From the NCBI RefSeq assembly GCF_028550415.1, contig NZ_JAQQKX010000013.1:83322-147321 (forward strand): DNA of 64,000 nucleotides. The letters run 5' to 3'. The stretch comes from Asticcacaulis aquaticus. GTDB lineage: Bacteria; Pseudomonadota; Alphaproteobacteria; Caulobacterales; Caulobacteraceae. Under the pieces are notes generated by a model. That model made no database searches. It was not told the origin of the DNA and saw only the letters and a list, made by a program, of their open reading frames with translations. Positions 48,635-57,664 of this stretch are shown piece after piece (position 1 is the first letter of the stretch; each line of letters begins with the position of its first letter). A program made the position numbers and the translations under genes.

Positions 48635-49651
48635 TTAGGCGAGCGCCTCGATGGTCTGACGCAGACGACGGCGACCGGCGTCGAAGCCGAAAGCGTCGAT
48701 GGCGTAGCTTTGGGCCACACGGGCCTGAGACTGCCACGAGGTCCAGTTGGCGAAGACCGAACCGACGGCGGCGGCCAGCGCCGACGCGTCTTCGTTCGCG
48801 AACAGGTGGCCGAACTGACCGGCCTTGAGCACCTCACGCGGGCCTTCGGTATCCGATGCCACGACCGGCACGCCCGCCGCCATGGCCTCAATCACGACCA
48901 GGCCGAAGGATTCCTGACGCGACGGCACGACGAACAGGTCGACACCGGCGAGGAACGCCATCGGATCGGCCCAGCCGCAGAATTCGACGCAGTCGTCGAG
49001 GTTCAGGCTGAAGGCCAGCGCCTTAAGCGCCGGCAGTTCCGGGCCTTCGCCCGCGATTTTCAGGACGAACCGCTGCCCCGACGCGCGCAGCTGCGCCGCC
49101 GCCTTGAGCAGAACATCGAACCCCTTGATGGCGTGCAGACGGCCCATGGCGCCGATCACCGGGCACGGATTCGGCGCATTCTTCACCGGCAGGGCGCGCA
49201 GGTGCGAGAAATTGGCCATGTCGAACACACGCAGTTCCGGAAACTTGGCTTGCGCGCCTTCGCGCACCTTGTCGCTGACGCACAGGGCGGCAGAGACGTC
49301 CTTCAGATGCGGCTTGAACGACGGCGTATGCAGGACCTGCACCGTACGGCGGCGCGTGCCGATGAACGGCATCATGCACAGGCGACCGGCGCGGTTGCCG
49401 TGGGCAATGACCAGATCGGGTTTAAAATCAGACGTATAGCCCGCAAGCTGCATGGCCGCGATCGGATCATGGATGAACCGCGTGTGCAGCGGCTTGAACC
49501 CGCGTCCAGTGGTCATATCTGACAGCATACCGCCGGGTGCGCCGACGCTGAGGACGTCGAACCCTTCGGCGGTCAAGGCCTCATGGTAGTGCTGGGCCAT
49601 CAGCCCGTCACCGCCCTTGACCTTGGTCAGCATGATATTCAGAAGACGCAT
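48635..49651 (-). CDS. GT4 family glycosyltransferase
   Basis: A 338-residue GT-B glycosyltransferase. The N-terminal Rossmann fold starts with KGGDGLMAQHYHEAL. The C-terminal domain holds GAMGRLHAIKGFDVLLKAA and the EX7E donor-binding motif in RQESFGLVVIEAMAAG. It transfers a sugar from a nucleotide donor to a lipid or saccharide acceptor with retention. Family members work on LPS, capsule or glycolipids. It precedes the GINT1-like gene by 56 bases on the same strand, so they are likely co-transcribed. Confidence 0.9.
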   Translation of the reverse strand: MRLLNIMLTKVKGGDGLMAQHYHEALTAEGFDVLSVGAPGGMLSDMTTGRGFKPLHTRFIHDPIAAMQLAGYTSDFKPDLVIAHGNRAGRLCMMPFIGTRRRTVQVLHTPSFKPHLKDVSAALCVSDKVREGAQAKFPELRVFDMANFSHLRALPVKNAPNPCPVIGAMGRLHAIKGFDVLLKAAAQLRASGQRFVLKIAGEGPELPALKALAFSLNLDDCVEFCGWADPMAFLAGVDLFVVPSRQESFGLVVIEAMAAGVPVVASDTEGPREVLKAGQFGHLFANEDASALAAAVGSVFANWTSWQSQARVAQSYAIDAFGFDAGRRRLRQTIEALA

Positions 49652-49913
49652 CGCACTATTTCCCGGTACGCATACTGGAGATGGAAAAGGGGCTGGAGGC
49701 TCCGACGTTTTCGACCGCTCCCCGCAGAGCTGACGATCCGCCTTCCGGAGGAGCCTCCTATTGCGATGACACCGCCGATGGCAGCGACCCTCATCGAAAT
49801 CATAAATTTTCTATATTTTTTTCAAGGGTGCGTTTCCAAATTACACGCTACACGCTTAAGCCCTTGCAGAGTAAAGGAAAACGCCGCTATAGATTCGCGT
49901 CAGAGGGAGCGTG

Positions 49914-50456
49914 ATGCCTGAGAACCGCCTGCTGACGGAGACCTATTTCGCCAAACGCGACGTGCTGCTGCGCTTTCTGACGCGGCTGTGCGGCGACGAG
50001 GCGTCGGCGGAAGACGTTCTGCAAGATCTCTATATCAAGGCGTCGGGCGCGCGCATCGACGGCGAAATTCAGGAGCCCCTGGCCTTCCTGTTCCGTATGG
50101 CCAACAATCTGTACCTCAACCGTCTGCGCGCGGCCTCAAGCCACCGGGCGCGCGACACGGCGTGGCACGATCTCAATCCGCAGACGGCCCTCGAAGGCTC
50201 GGGCATCGATGGGACCGGTGCCGACGCCAGCCCGGACGCGGAGGCCGTCGTCGCCGCCCGGCAGGAACTGCGGGCGGTCATGAAGGCGCTGGAGGCCCTG
50301 CCCCCCCGCACTCAGGACATATTCCGCCTGCACAAGATCGATGGTCTCAGCCAGACCGAAGTAGCGCGGCGGCTGGATATTTCGATCAGTTCAGTCGAAA
50401 AACATCTCAGCGGGGCTCTGAAACACCTGCTGGCCCTCAACCGAAGTCGGCATTAA
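49914..50456 (+). CDS. ECF sigma factor, FecI-like
   Basis: A 180-residue extracytoplasmic-function sigma factor. Region 2 (about 10-75) has ASAEDVLQDLYIK and a LFRMANNLYLNRLRA segment; region 4 (about 120-172) has ALPPRTQDIFRLHKIDGLSQTEVARRLDIS. The pattern and the following fecR and TonB receptor genes identify it as FecI-type, activated when its receptor binds substrate. The ATG 49914 is chosen over the overlapping GTG three bases upstream because its distance to GAGGGAG is better. The 262-base gap upstream shows no Fur box that I recognise. Confidence 0.92.
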   Translation: MPENRLLTETYFAKRDVLLRFLTRLCGDEASAEDVLQDLYIKASGARIDGEIQEPLAFLFRMANNLYLNRLRAASSHRARDTAWHDLNPQTALEGSGIDGTGADASPDAEAVVAARQELRAVMKALEALPPRTQDIFRLHKIDGLSQTEVARRLDISISSVEKHLSGALKHLLALNRSRH

Positions 50457-50550
50457 TACGGTAAGCGATACAAAAATGTACGGTAACGCGAAATAGTTTT
50501 ACGGGTAACCGTCGGCAACGGTGTCAATGGTTCAGAGAGGCAGGTTCAGC

Positions 50551-51555
50551 ATGTCGTTTGACGACATAGACATCGAAGGCGAAGCGGCGGACTGGGTGAT
50601 CCGGTCGCAATCGGGCGCGATCAGCGAATCCGAAATCGTCGCCCTGACGGACTGGATGGACCGCTCCCCGCGCCATGCCGAGGCTTATCGGCGTGTGTCA
50701 TTGCTTTGGTCAGGCCTCAATTCCTCCCCGGATGGCGTGACCGAGCCCGCCGCCGAACCGGTGCCTATGCCCCGGCCAGAATATGGATTTCAGCACCCCC
50801 TTCTGAAACCCGCCTATATGGCCGCGTTCGGCGGCGGCGTCGCGACCCTTATGGCGGCCGTTCTCGCGTTCAATGCCGGTGTGTTCGCGCCCGTTACCGT
50901 TTATGAAACGCCGAAGGGCGAACGCGAAGAGGTCGTGCTGGCCGACGGGACGCACCTGACGCTCAATACCGACACGCGGATTTCCGTTAAGCTCACCGAC
51001 CGGCAACGTCACGTGACGCTGGAAAAGGGCGAGATCGCCGTCAATGTCGTGCATGATGAAGCGCACCCCTTCGTCATCAGGACCGGTAAGGTGACCCTCA
51101 CCGATATCGGCACCGAATTCAACGTATCGCGTCTTGACGGCGAGGTGCGTGTCGCCGTGCGCGAAGGCGAGGTCGAACTGGCGTCGTCCGCTACTCCGGC
51201 CAAACGACTGTTGCCCGGCGACTACGGCGTGCACACCGAAGCCACAGGACGTAACGTCTTTACACGGACGGACCCTCAGGAGGCCTTTGCGTGGACGACG
51301 GCCCATGCTATCTATCGTGATCAGCCGCTGTCCGTGGTCGTCAAGGACCTGAATCGCTATTTCCACAAGCCGATCATCGTCGATGACGCCGCCGGACAGT
51401 TGAGGTTGAGCACCATCATGACCCTCGATTCGCAGGACGCGGTTGCCGGGCGTTTAACAGAGTTCCTGCCGGTCAAAGTCCGCACGACGCATGAAGCCCT
51501 CTATATCAGCCGCCGCAGTTCTGCTGGGCCTGCTTCTGGCGGGAACGGCGTCTGA
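50551..51555 (+). CDS. FecR-type anti-sigma factor
   Basis: A 334-residue inner-membrane protein. The N-terminal cytoplasmic part (WVIRSQSGAISESEIVALTDWMDRSPRHAEAY) is the DUF4880 sigma-binding domain. One transmembrane helix lies at about 89-111. The FecR domain (about 125-215) has TLNTDTRISV and ITDIGTEFNV-like strands (DIGTEFNVS), and a DUF4974-like tail follows. It holds the FecI sigma factor until the receptor signals. I use the ATG at 50551 rather than starts at 50521 or 50527 because the family N-terminus begins there. Its end overlaps the receptor gene by 65 bases. Confidence 0.9.
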   Translation: MSFDDIDIEGEAADWVIRSQSGAISESEIVALTDWMDRSPRHAEAYRRVSLLWSGLNSSPDGVTEPAAEPVPMPRPEYGFQHPLLKPAYMAAFGGGVATLMAAVLAFNAGVFAPVTVYETPKGEREEVVLADGTHLTLNTDTRISVKLTDRQRHVTLEKGEIAVNVVHDEAHPFVIRTGKVTLTDIGTEFNVSRLDGEVRVAVREGEVELASSATPAKRLLPGDYGVHTEATGRNVFTRTDPQEAFAWTTAHAIYRDQPLSVVVKDLNRYFHKPIIVDDAAGQLRLSTIMTLDSQDAVAGRLTEFLPVKVRTTHEALYISRRSSAGPASGGNGV

Positions 51556-53905
51556 CGCCCGTGCGGCTGAAAAAAAGACGGATAAACCCCACGATATAAG
51601 GCTCGATGCCCGCGCCTTGCCTCAGGCCCTGACGGCGCTGGTCATGCAGACCGGTATTTCGATCGGCGGACTCGATCCGGCGCAGTGCAACGCCCGACCT
51701 CGCGCCGTTTCGGGCACGCTCACCGCCCATCAGGCCCTGAAAAAGCTGCTCGACGGCAGTTCATGCGATGTGCAGCGCATTGACGCCCTGACCTATAAAC
51801 TGGTCGCCCGCCTCAGGCCGGCCTCTGCCCCTAAACCAAAACCGGCCCCCAGACCGATATCGGTGGCGACCAGCGCCAACGACGACATCACCATGGTCGT
51901 GGTCCGTCATCCCTCGCGTCAGCTCAGTACGCCCGCCGGAGTCAGCATCGTCGCGCCACCGCTTTTGTCCGGCAACGACACCGACCTGTCGCTGATCGCG
52001 CCACATGTATCGGGCATGACCGTCACTAATCTGGGGCCCGGCCGCGACAAGATCTTTCTGCGCGGCATTTCCGACAGCGTGATGACCGGACGGACACAAT
52101 CGACCGTCGGGCTTTATCTCGACGACACGCCGATCACCTATAATGCGCCGGACCCCGATCTGCTGCTGGTCGATATGGCTCGCATCGAGGTTCTGAAAGG
52201 GCCGCAGGGTAACCTCTACGGTCAGGGCGCCCTGTCCGGCGTCGTGCGGCTGGTGACCAACAAGCCCAGGCTGGCGCAATTCGAGGGCGAGATCGGTGTG
52301 GCCGCAGGTATGGCCAAGGATTCCCGCCCGTCGTGGCGCGAAACGGTTATGCTCAATGTCCCCCTGCCCGGCGATACGGCGGCGGTGCGCGCCGTGCTCT
52401 ATGATGAAAAATCGGCCGGTTTCATCAAGGACGAGGCCCTGACGCGCAACGCCACCAACGACACCCGGCGGTCCGGTGGACGGCTGGCGCTCAAATGGGA
52501 GATCCGGCCCGACCTGACACTGGATGCCGCGGCGACCGTGCAGGACCTGCGCTCCTCCAACAGCCAGTACGTCGTCGGGCGGCGAGGTCCCTATCGTCGC
52601 GCCCTGTCGCTGGCCGAACCGCACGACAATATCTTCCAGAATCTGGCCCTCAGCCTGACGAAAGCACAAACCAGTGGCACCTGGCGACTGTCGGTCAACC
52701 GCCTGAGCCATGAGATTCACACTGGCTATGATGCCCAGCCGGTGGGGCGCTACGTGGCCATCGCTAATTCAGGCATTCTGTACTACGAAGAAGATCAGAC
52801 GATCCGACTGACCAATATCGAGGCCAGCTTTGTGTCGCCGCCGGATCGTCCCCTGCGCTGGCTGGTCGGGGCCTTTGCCGCCCGAAGCGACGAGACCTTC
52901 ACGCCGCACCTGATCGATGTCTATACCAATATCACGCTGTACGACGAAGTCCGTGAGGATATCGTCGATGATGCCGCCATTTTCAGCAAGCTGACCTGGG
53001 ATTTCGCCCCCAAATGGTCGATATCGGCCGGTCTGCGCGCCCAGCGTTCGCGCCATCGTACCGACAGCCGCATCAGCAATGTCCGGCTGGTCGACTATCT
53101 TCCCAACGGTCGGATCACCGGCGATATCTCAGCCTCTCCGGTCTCGCACGAACTGATGCTCAGCTATCAGCCCCATGAACGTCTGCTGATCTACGGCCTG
53201 TCGTCGGATGGTTTCCGCACCGGCGGCTTTAACACGACGACCCTGACAACGACCGTTGTGCCGACGATCTATTCCGGTGATAAACTTCAGAGCCTCGAAG
53301 CGGGCTTCAAGTACAAGAGCCCCGCGGGCCGTGTCCGGCTCGATATGGCCGTGTTTCACATCGACTGGCACGATATCCAGAGCGACCAGTTACGGGCGAC
53401 CGGCCTGCCAAGAACCCTCAATCTGGGGGATGGAAAAAATACGGGGCTTGAAATCGAAGCCGGTTGGCGCGTCCTGCCCGACCTGAACCTGCAATTTCGC
53501 GGGCAGTTCAACGACCCGAAACTCGATAGCGTCAATCCGCTTTATCCGACGATCACCAAGGGCGGCATGCCCTATATCTCGAAGTCGAGCACCAGCCTGA
53601 GCGCGCAATGGAGCCACTCCCTGTTCGGGCATCCGCTGGACCATACCGCCACGCTTTATCACCGCAGCAGTTCGCCGCTCAACTATGGTGTGACAGCGCC
53701 CGTTACCATGCGCGGCTATACCAATCTCGATCTCGCCTCGACCCTGGAATTCAACCGTTACAGTATGGCGCTACGCGTCACCAACGCCCTGGCCAACAAG
53801 AGCAACAGCTTCGCCTACGGCAATCCGTTCGCGCTCGATACGGCCGCCCAGACGACACCGTTGCGGCCGCGCACCCTGTGGCTCTCGGTCAACCGGCGTT
53901 TTTAA
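51491..53905 (+). CDS. STN-containing TonB-dependent receptor
   Basis: An 804-residue outer-membrane transducer. A signal peptide ends near residue 25. The STN signalling domain (about 36-105) passes the signal to FecR. The plug domain follows (about 135-255, with VGLYLDDTPITY and IEVLKGPQGNLYGQGALSG), then a 22-strand barrel ending in the aromatic F needed for insertion. A Pro/Lys-rich linker separates STN from plug. With the FecI/FecR genes it forms a trans-envelope system for a siderophore, haem or other scarce ligand. The ligand cannot be named. The gene starts inside fecR, and its stop touches the convergent hydrolase gene. Confidence 0.92.
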   Translation: MKPSISAAAVLLGLLLAGTASDARAAEKKTDKPHDIRLDARALPQALTALVMQTGISIGGLDPAQCNARPRAVSGTLTAHQALKKLLDGSSCDVQRIDALTYKLVARLRPASAPKPKPAPRPISVATSANDDITMVVVRHPSRQLSTPAGVSIVAPPLLSGNDTDLSLIAPHVSGMTVTNLGPGRDKIFLRGISDSVMTGRTQSTVGLYLDDTPITYNAPDPDLLLVDMARIEVLKGPQGNLYGQGALSGVVRLVTNKPRLAQFEGEIGVAAGMAKDSRPSWRETVMLNVPLPGDTAAVRAVLYDEKSAGFIKDEALTRNATNDTRRSGGRLALKWEIRPDLTLDAAATVQDLRSSNSQYVVGRRGPYRRALSLAEPHDNIFQNLALSLTKAQTSGTWRLSVNRLSHEIHTGYDAQPVGRYVAIANSGILYYEEDQTIRLTNIEASFVSPPDRPLRWLVGAFAARSDETFTPHLIDVYTNITLYDEVREDIVDDAAIFSKLTWDFAPKWSISAGLRAQRSRHRTDSRISNVRLVDYLPNGRITGDISASPVSHELMLSYQPHERLLIYGLSSDGFRTGGFNTTTLTTTVVPTIYSGDKLQSLEAGFKYKSPAGRVRLDMAVFHIDWHDIQSDQLRATGLPRTLNLGDGKNTGLEIEAGWRVLPDLNLQFRGQFNDPKLDSVNPLYPTITKGGMPYISKSSTSLSAQWSHSLFGHPLDHTATLYHRSSSPLNYGVTAPVTMRGYTNLDLASTLEFNRYSMALRVTNALANKSNSFAYGNPFALDTAAQTTPLRPRTLWLSVNRRF

Positions 53906-54753
53906 GGTTTAGTCAGGAAAGCGTCGATGGCCGTGACGGCCTCGGGCTCATCCAGCATGGGCGCATGTCCGCGGTTGGCAATCGTGACGGCGGTGAAATT
54001 CGGATGCGCGTCGCTCATCCGTTGCAGGGTTTCCGCCGACAACAGGTCCGAGCGACCGCCGCGAATGGCCAGAATCGGAATGGCGGACAATTTTCCCCAC
54101 AGGTCCCACAGTTCGGGCGGCGCGACGGCCTCGGACCCCGGCGCCATACCTTCGGCGATGGCGGGATCGTAGGCCGGGACCGGTACGCCGTCGATTTCGG
54201 TAAACGTCCGCCGGGCAAAGGCCATCCAGTCGTCCGCGCCATAGTCGGGAAAGGCCTCGGCATTGATGGTTTGCGTCGCCGCCGCAGCCTCCAGCCAACT
54301 CGTGATCGGCTTGCCCTTGCCGACATAGCCCCGAATGCGCGCCAGCCCTTCTGGGGACAGTTTCGGTCCGACGTCGTTGAGGACGATCGCCTTGATCCGT
54401 TGCGGTACCCAACCAGCCATCAGCATGGCGATCAGCCCGCCCATGGAGGTGCCGATGATCGTCACCTGCGGCAGGTTCAGGTGATCGAGCAGCGCCACCA
54501 TATCCTGCGCATAGACGAGCAGATTATAGCGCGCTTTTTCACTGTCCCAGTTCGACCGCCCCCGGCCGCGCTGATCGGCGACGATGACACGATGTTCCGT
54601 GCTCAGATGCGCCGCCAGCCACTGGAAATCGGCGCTGTTGCGCGTCAGGCCATGCAAACACAGGACCGGATCGCCGCCAGACGGGTTATAATCGCGGGCA
54701 TACAGCGTCAGGGCCTTGTCGGCGCTGAGGTAAAAGACGTCCTTATAGCTCAT
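53902..54753 (-). CDS. Alpha/beta hydrolase
   Basis: A 283-residue hydrolase. The nucleophile elbow is GTSMGGL with S103, an oxyanion HG motif is in LCLHGLTRN, and the catalytic histidine is in NRGHAPMLDEP near 268. A D-type acid is expected in the IRGGRSDLLSAE loop. The cap region between 125 and 190 is helical. Substrate is unknown; esters or lactones are usual. It overlaps the downstream DUF1304 gene's stop region as ATGA and so forms an operon with it, and it overlaps the TonB receptor's 3' end by four bases. Confidence 0.88.
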   Translation of the reverse strand: MSYKDVFYLSADKALTLYARDYNPSGGDPVLCLHGLTRNSADFQWLAAHLSTEHRVIVADQRGRGRSNWDSEKARYNLLVYAQDMVALLDHLNLPQVTIIGTSMGGLIAMLMAGWVPQRIKAIVLNDVGPKLSPEGLARIRGYVGKGKPITSWLEAAAATQTINAEAFPDYGADDWMAFARRTFTEIDGVPVPAYDPAIAEGMAPGSEAVAPPELWDLWGKLSAIPILAIRGGRSDLLSAETLQRMSDAHPNFTAVTIANRGHAPMLDEPEAVTAIDAFLTKP

Positions 54754-55106
54754 CGCAAATGCACCAGAATGAGCGCCACAAAGGCCGGCAGGGCCTGAAC
54801 GTACAGGATCGAGCGCTTGACCGTAAAGCCACCGTAGAGGCCGGCTATGATGACACAGGTGAGAAAGAAGACCTTGATATAGAGACCGTAAAACGGATCG
54901 AACAGCCCCCAGATCAGGCCCGCCGCCAGAAACCCGTTATAGAGTCCCTGATTGGCGGCCAGCTTCGCCGACTCGGCGGCAAAACTTTCACTGAGACCGA
55001 ACACGCGGCGGCCCAACGGCCTGCGCCATAAAAACATTTCGAGGATCAAAAACCCGATATGCTGAAGCGCGACGAAGGCGATGACGATACTGGCGATGGT
55101 CTGCAT
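54750..55106 (-). CDS. DUF1304 small membrane protein
   Basis: A 118-residue protein with four hydrophobic helices. The motif LQHIGFLILEMFLWRRPLGR followed by AANQGLYNGFLA is diagnostic for DUF1304. The function of the family is unknown. The ATG at 55106 is chosen because the family starts there; an extra 18 residues upstream are rejected. It is the first gene of a two-gene operon with the alpha/beta hydrolase (ATGA overlap). Confidence 0.88.
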   Translation of the reverse strand: MQTIASIVIAFVALQHIGFLILEMFLWRRPLGRRVFGLSESFAAESAKLAANQGLYNGFLAAGLIWGLFDPFYGLYIKVFFLTCVIIAGLYGGFTVKRSILYVQALPAFVALILVHLR

Positions 55107-55378
55107 GACCGGCTCCCTGTTTTGTTCAAGACTAAACCCCGACTTTCGCCTGTCAAGCACGCTAAAAATTGAGACGATAAATAAAATATCGGGACGACGG
55201 GTTTTTCCCTTACGCGCGTGAGATTGATCTGATAGCTTGAAATCAATAAAGGCGTGCCGCCATGGACACGCTCAAACAGGGTGCGAAAGGTCGGAAACGA
55301 CCTGATGAATCAGTCCATTCAAAGTGTTTTGAAATCTTCGAAGCCTTGAATAGCGCCCTTACGTCAGAGGAGAGACCG

Positions 55379-57613
55379 ATGGGTGCGACGCGTTGGGTAA
55401 GATATGGCCTGAGTTCCGTTTTGATATCCGGCCTGCTGGTCACCGGCGTCACGGCGCAAACACCTGCGCCTGAACCGACGCCTGTCTTCGCCCCCGACAC
55501 CATCCCTGACGGCGAGGCTGTTTTGCGCGTGATCAAGCGCTCGGCGTCGGCCGAGGTCGCCCGCATGACCGCCATCGAAGCCAACCCGCAGGGCCAGCGT
55601 AACGGCGTCAGCACCAACTGGATCGCGGCGACCTTCTTCGTCGGCGCGATGAAACTGAACGCCGTCGCCGACGTGCCGGATGTCCGCGATTACAGCCTGC
55701 GCACCGCGCGACGCTTCAACTATGCGCTTCAGGGCGACGGTGCGCCGGTCCATCTGCTCAATGCCGACGATCAGGCCATAGGCGACCTCTATCAGGCCGT
55801 CTATCTGCACACGGGCTCACCCGGCACCTTGATGCCGCTCCAGCAGCGGCTCGATTTTACCCTCCCCTATCTGAGCAAGGCGCCTGAGCCGGACAAGCTG
55901 GTCTGGTGGTGGTGCGACTCGCTGTTCATGGCCCCGCCGGTGCTGGCGCGCATGTCGGCGATTACCGGCGACCCAAAATATATCCGCGCCATGGACGTTC
56001 AGTGGTGGCGGACCTATGAGCGTCTGTACGACAAAGAGCAGCACCTCTATGCCCGCGACGAGCGCTTCATCGAGCGCCGCTCGCCCAACGGCAAGAAGAT
56101 CTTCTGGGCGCGCGGCGAAGGCTGGGTGCTGGCCGGACTGGCGCGGGTGCTTGAGGTCATGCCGGAAGATTTTCCCACCCGCCCGCGCTATGTGCAGCTG
56201 TTTCAGGAAATGTCAGCACGCATCATCACGCTTCAGCAGCCGGATGGTCTGTGGCGCGCCAGTCTGCTCGACACCGAAGCCTTCCCGGAGCCGGAAACCT
56301 CGGGTACAGCCTTCTATACCTACGCCCTAGCCTTCGGCATCAATCACGGTCTGCTCGATCGCAAGACCTATTTGCCGTACGTGCTGAAAAGCTGGGCGGG
56401 TCTCAATCACTACGTCCTGCCGAACGGTATACTGGGTCAGGTGCAGTCCGCCGGCGATCAGCCGGTGCCGACCAAGCGCGACGGCACGGCCCTCTATGCC
56501 AGCGGCGGCTTCCTGCTGGCCGGGCTTGAAGTGATGAACCTCGGCGGACCGGTCACCGCCCTGCCTATTGCCTTGCCGAAGCCCGCCACGCTCGACTACC
56601 ACGCCAGCGATATGCGGCCTTCCGCCCCCCTGCCCGCCGACGCCACAGAGGAACAGAAATTCCAGTTCGAGCGCCGCGAGGCCGAGCGCGAAGCCGTCAA
56701 AAAATACGCCTACGACCCGATGGTCGACGACAAGGACTGGGTGTCGCCCGTCGCGGCCAAAACCATCGGCAGCGGTCTGGTCAAGCTGGTCCCGGCCACC
56801 GAAGCCGAACGCAAACCGCGCGCCACGGTGCGTTTCGCGCCGGATCGCTTCGACGACATCCTGTGGGAAAACGATCGCGTAGCGCATCGCATCTATGGCC
56901 CCGCGCTGGAAGCGCGCGAGCCGCCGTCGGGTTCGGGCATCGACGTGTGGTCCAAACGCGTCCGCTGGCCGTTCATGGACCGGCAACTGGCCACCAAGGC
57001 CTATCACAACGATCAGGGCGAAGGCGCCGACGCTTATAATGTCAAGGGGACGCGCGGCGGCGGCGGCTTAGGCATCTGGCTCGACAACAAGCTGTGGACT
57101 TCGCGCACCTTCCGCACTTACAAGATCCTGCAAAACGGGCCGGACGTGGCGAAGTTCAGCGTCACCTACGATCCGTGGCCGGTCGGCGTCGATCGCAAGG
57201 TCTGGGAATCGCGGACCTTCACCCTGCCGCTGGGGACCAATTTCACGCGACTGCAATCGACCCTGTCATCGGACAAGCCCGATGAACTGATCGTGGGGAT
57301 CGGCCTCGGCAAGGGGGCGACCGTCCCCGGCAAGGGCGGCCTGTTTATCGACAAGGCGCGCGGCATCATCACCTACTGGGAGCCGAACGATCCGGACCAC
57401 GGCAGCCTCGGCACCGCGGTGCGCGTCGATCCGGCCTCGGTCGTCGATATCAAGGCCGACGCCGACAATAACCTGATTTTGATCCGCGTCACACCGGGCA
57501 AACCGTTCGTCTACTATATCGGCTCGGCCTGGGATCAGGGGCTCGATTTCCATTCGCGCGAGGAATGGGAAGCCTATGTGAAGGCAGAAAAACTCAGCTT
57601 CAAGCCGGAATAA
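55379..57613 (+). CDS. GH105-type unsaturated glycuronyl hydrolase fused to a DUF4861 domain
   Basis: A 744-residue secreted protein. A signal peptide ends near residue 28. The N-terminal (alpha/alpha)6 barrel (about 35-385) has STNWIAATFFVGAMKL, WWWCDSLFMAPP with the probable catalytic Asp, and SGTAFYTYALAFGIN, as in GH105/GH88 hydrolases that cleave unsaturated uronates from rhamnogalacturonan or xanthan fragments. The C-terminal part (about 430-744), with WENDRVAHRIYGPAL, GVDVWSKRV-like residues and a final WDQGLDFHSREEWEAYV, is the DUF4861 domain. The ATG at 55379 follows GAGGAGA; an upstream in-frame ATG at 55262 would add 39 residues before the signal and is rejected. Confidence 0.87.
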   Translation: MGATRWVRYGLSSVLISGLLVTGVTAQTPAPEPTPVFAPDTIPDGEAVLRVIKRSASAEVARMTAIEANPQGQRNGVSTNWIAATFFVGAMKLNAVADVPDVRDYSLRTARRFNYALQGDGAPVHLLNADDQAIGDLYQAVYLHTGSPGTLMPLQQRLDFTLPYLSKAPEPDKLVWWWCDSLFMAPPVLARMSAITGDPKYIRAMDVQWWRTYERLYDKEQHLYARDERFIERRSPNGKKIFWARGEGWVLAGLARVLEVMPEDFPTRPRYVQLFQEMSARIITLQQPDGLWRASLLDTEAFPEPETSGTAFYTYALAFGINHGLLDRKTYLPYVLKSWAGLNHYVLPNGILGQVQSAGDQPVPTKRDGTALYASGGFLLAGLEVMNLGGPVTALPIALPKPATLDYHASDMRPSAPLPADATEEQKFQFERREAEREAVKKYAYDPMVDDKDWVSPVAAKTIGSGLVKLVPATEAERKPRATVRFAPDRFDDILWENDRVAHRIYGPALEAREPPSGSGIDVWSKRVRWPFMDRQLATKAYHNDQGEGADAYNVKGTRGGGGLGIWLDNKLWTSRTFRTYKILQNGPDVAKFSVTYDPWPVGVDRKVWESRTFTLPLGTNFTRLQSTLSSDKPDELIVGIGLGKGATVPGKGGLFIDKARGIITYWEPNDPDHGSLGTAVRVDPASVVDIKADADNNLILIRVTPGKPFVYYIGSAWDQGLDFHSREEWEAYVKAEKLSFKPE

Positions 57614-57614
57614 A

Positions 57615-57647
57615 AAAAGCCCCGAACTCAATGAGTTCGGGGCTTTT
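57615..57647. terminator. Bidirectional terminator between GH105 and PhoX genes
   Basis: AAAAGCCCCGAACTCA and TGAGTTCGGGGCTTTT form a near-perfect stem with A and T runs on both sides. It lies directly after the GH105 stop and 18 bases beyond the stop of the minus-strand PhoX gene, so it can serve both. Confidence 0.9.
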
Positions 57648-57664
57648 CCTTAGATGCCGATTAC

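Noticed and set aside
49652..49913. Fur box or small gene upstream of the ECF sigma factor
   Set aside because: The gap is AT-rich in part, but I see no convincing palindrome or coding pattern.
55262..55378. Upstream ATG for the GH105 protein
   Set aside because: It would place 39 charged residues before the signal peptide; the ATG at 55379 has a strong GAGGAGA site.
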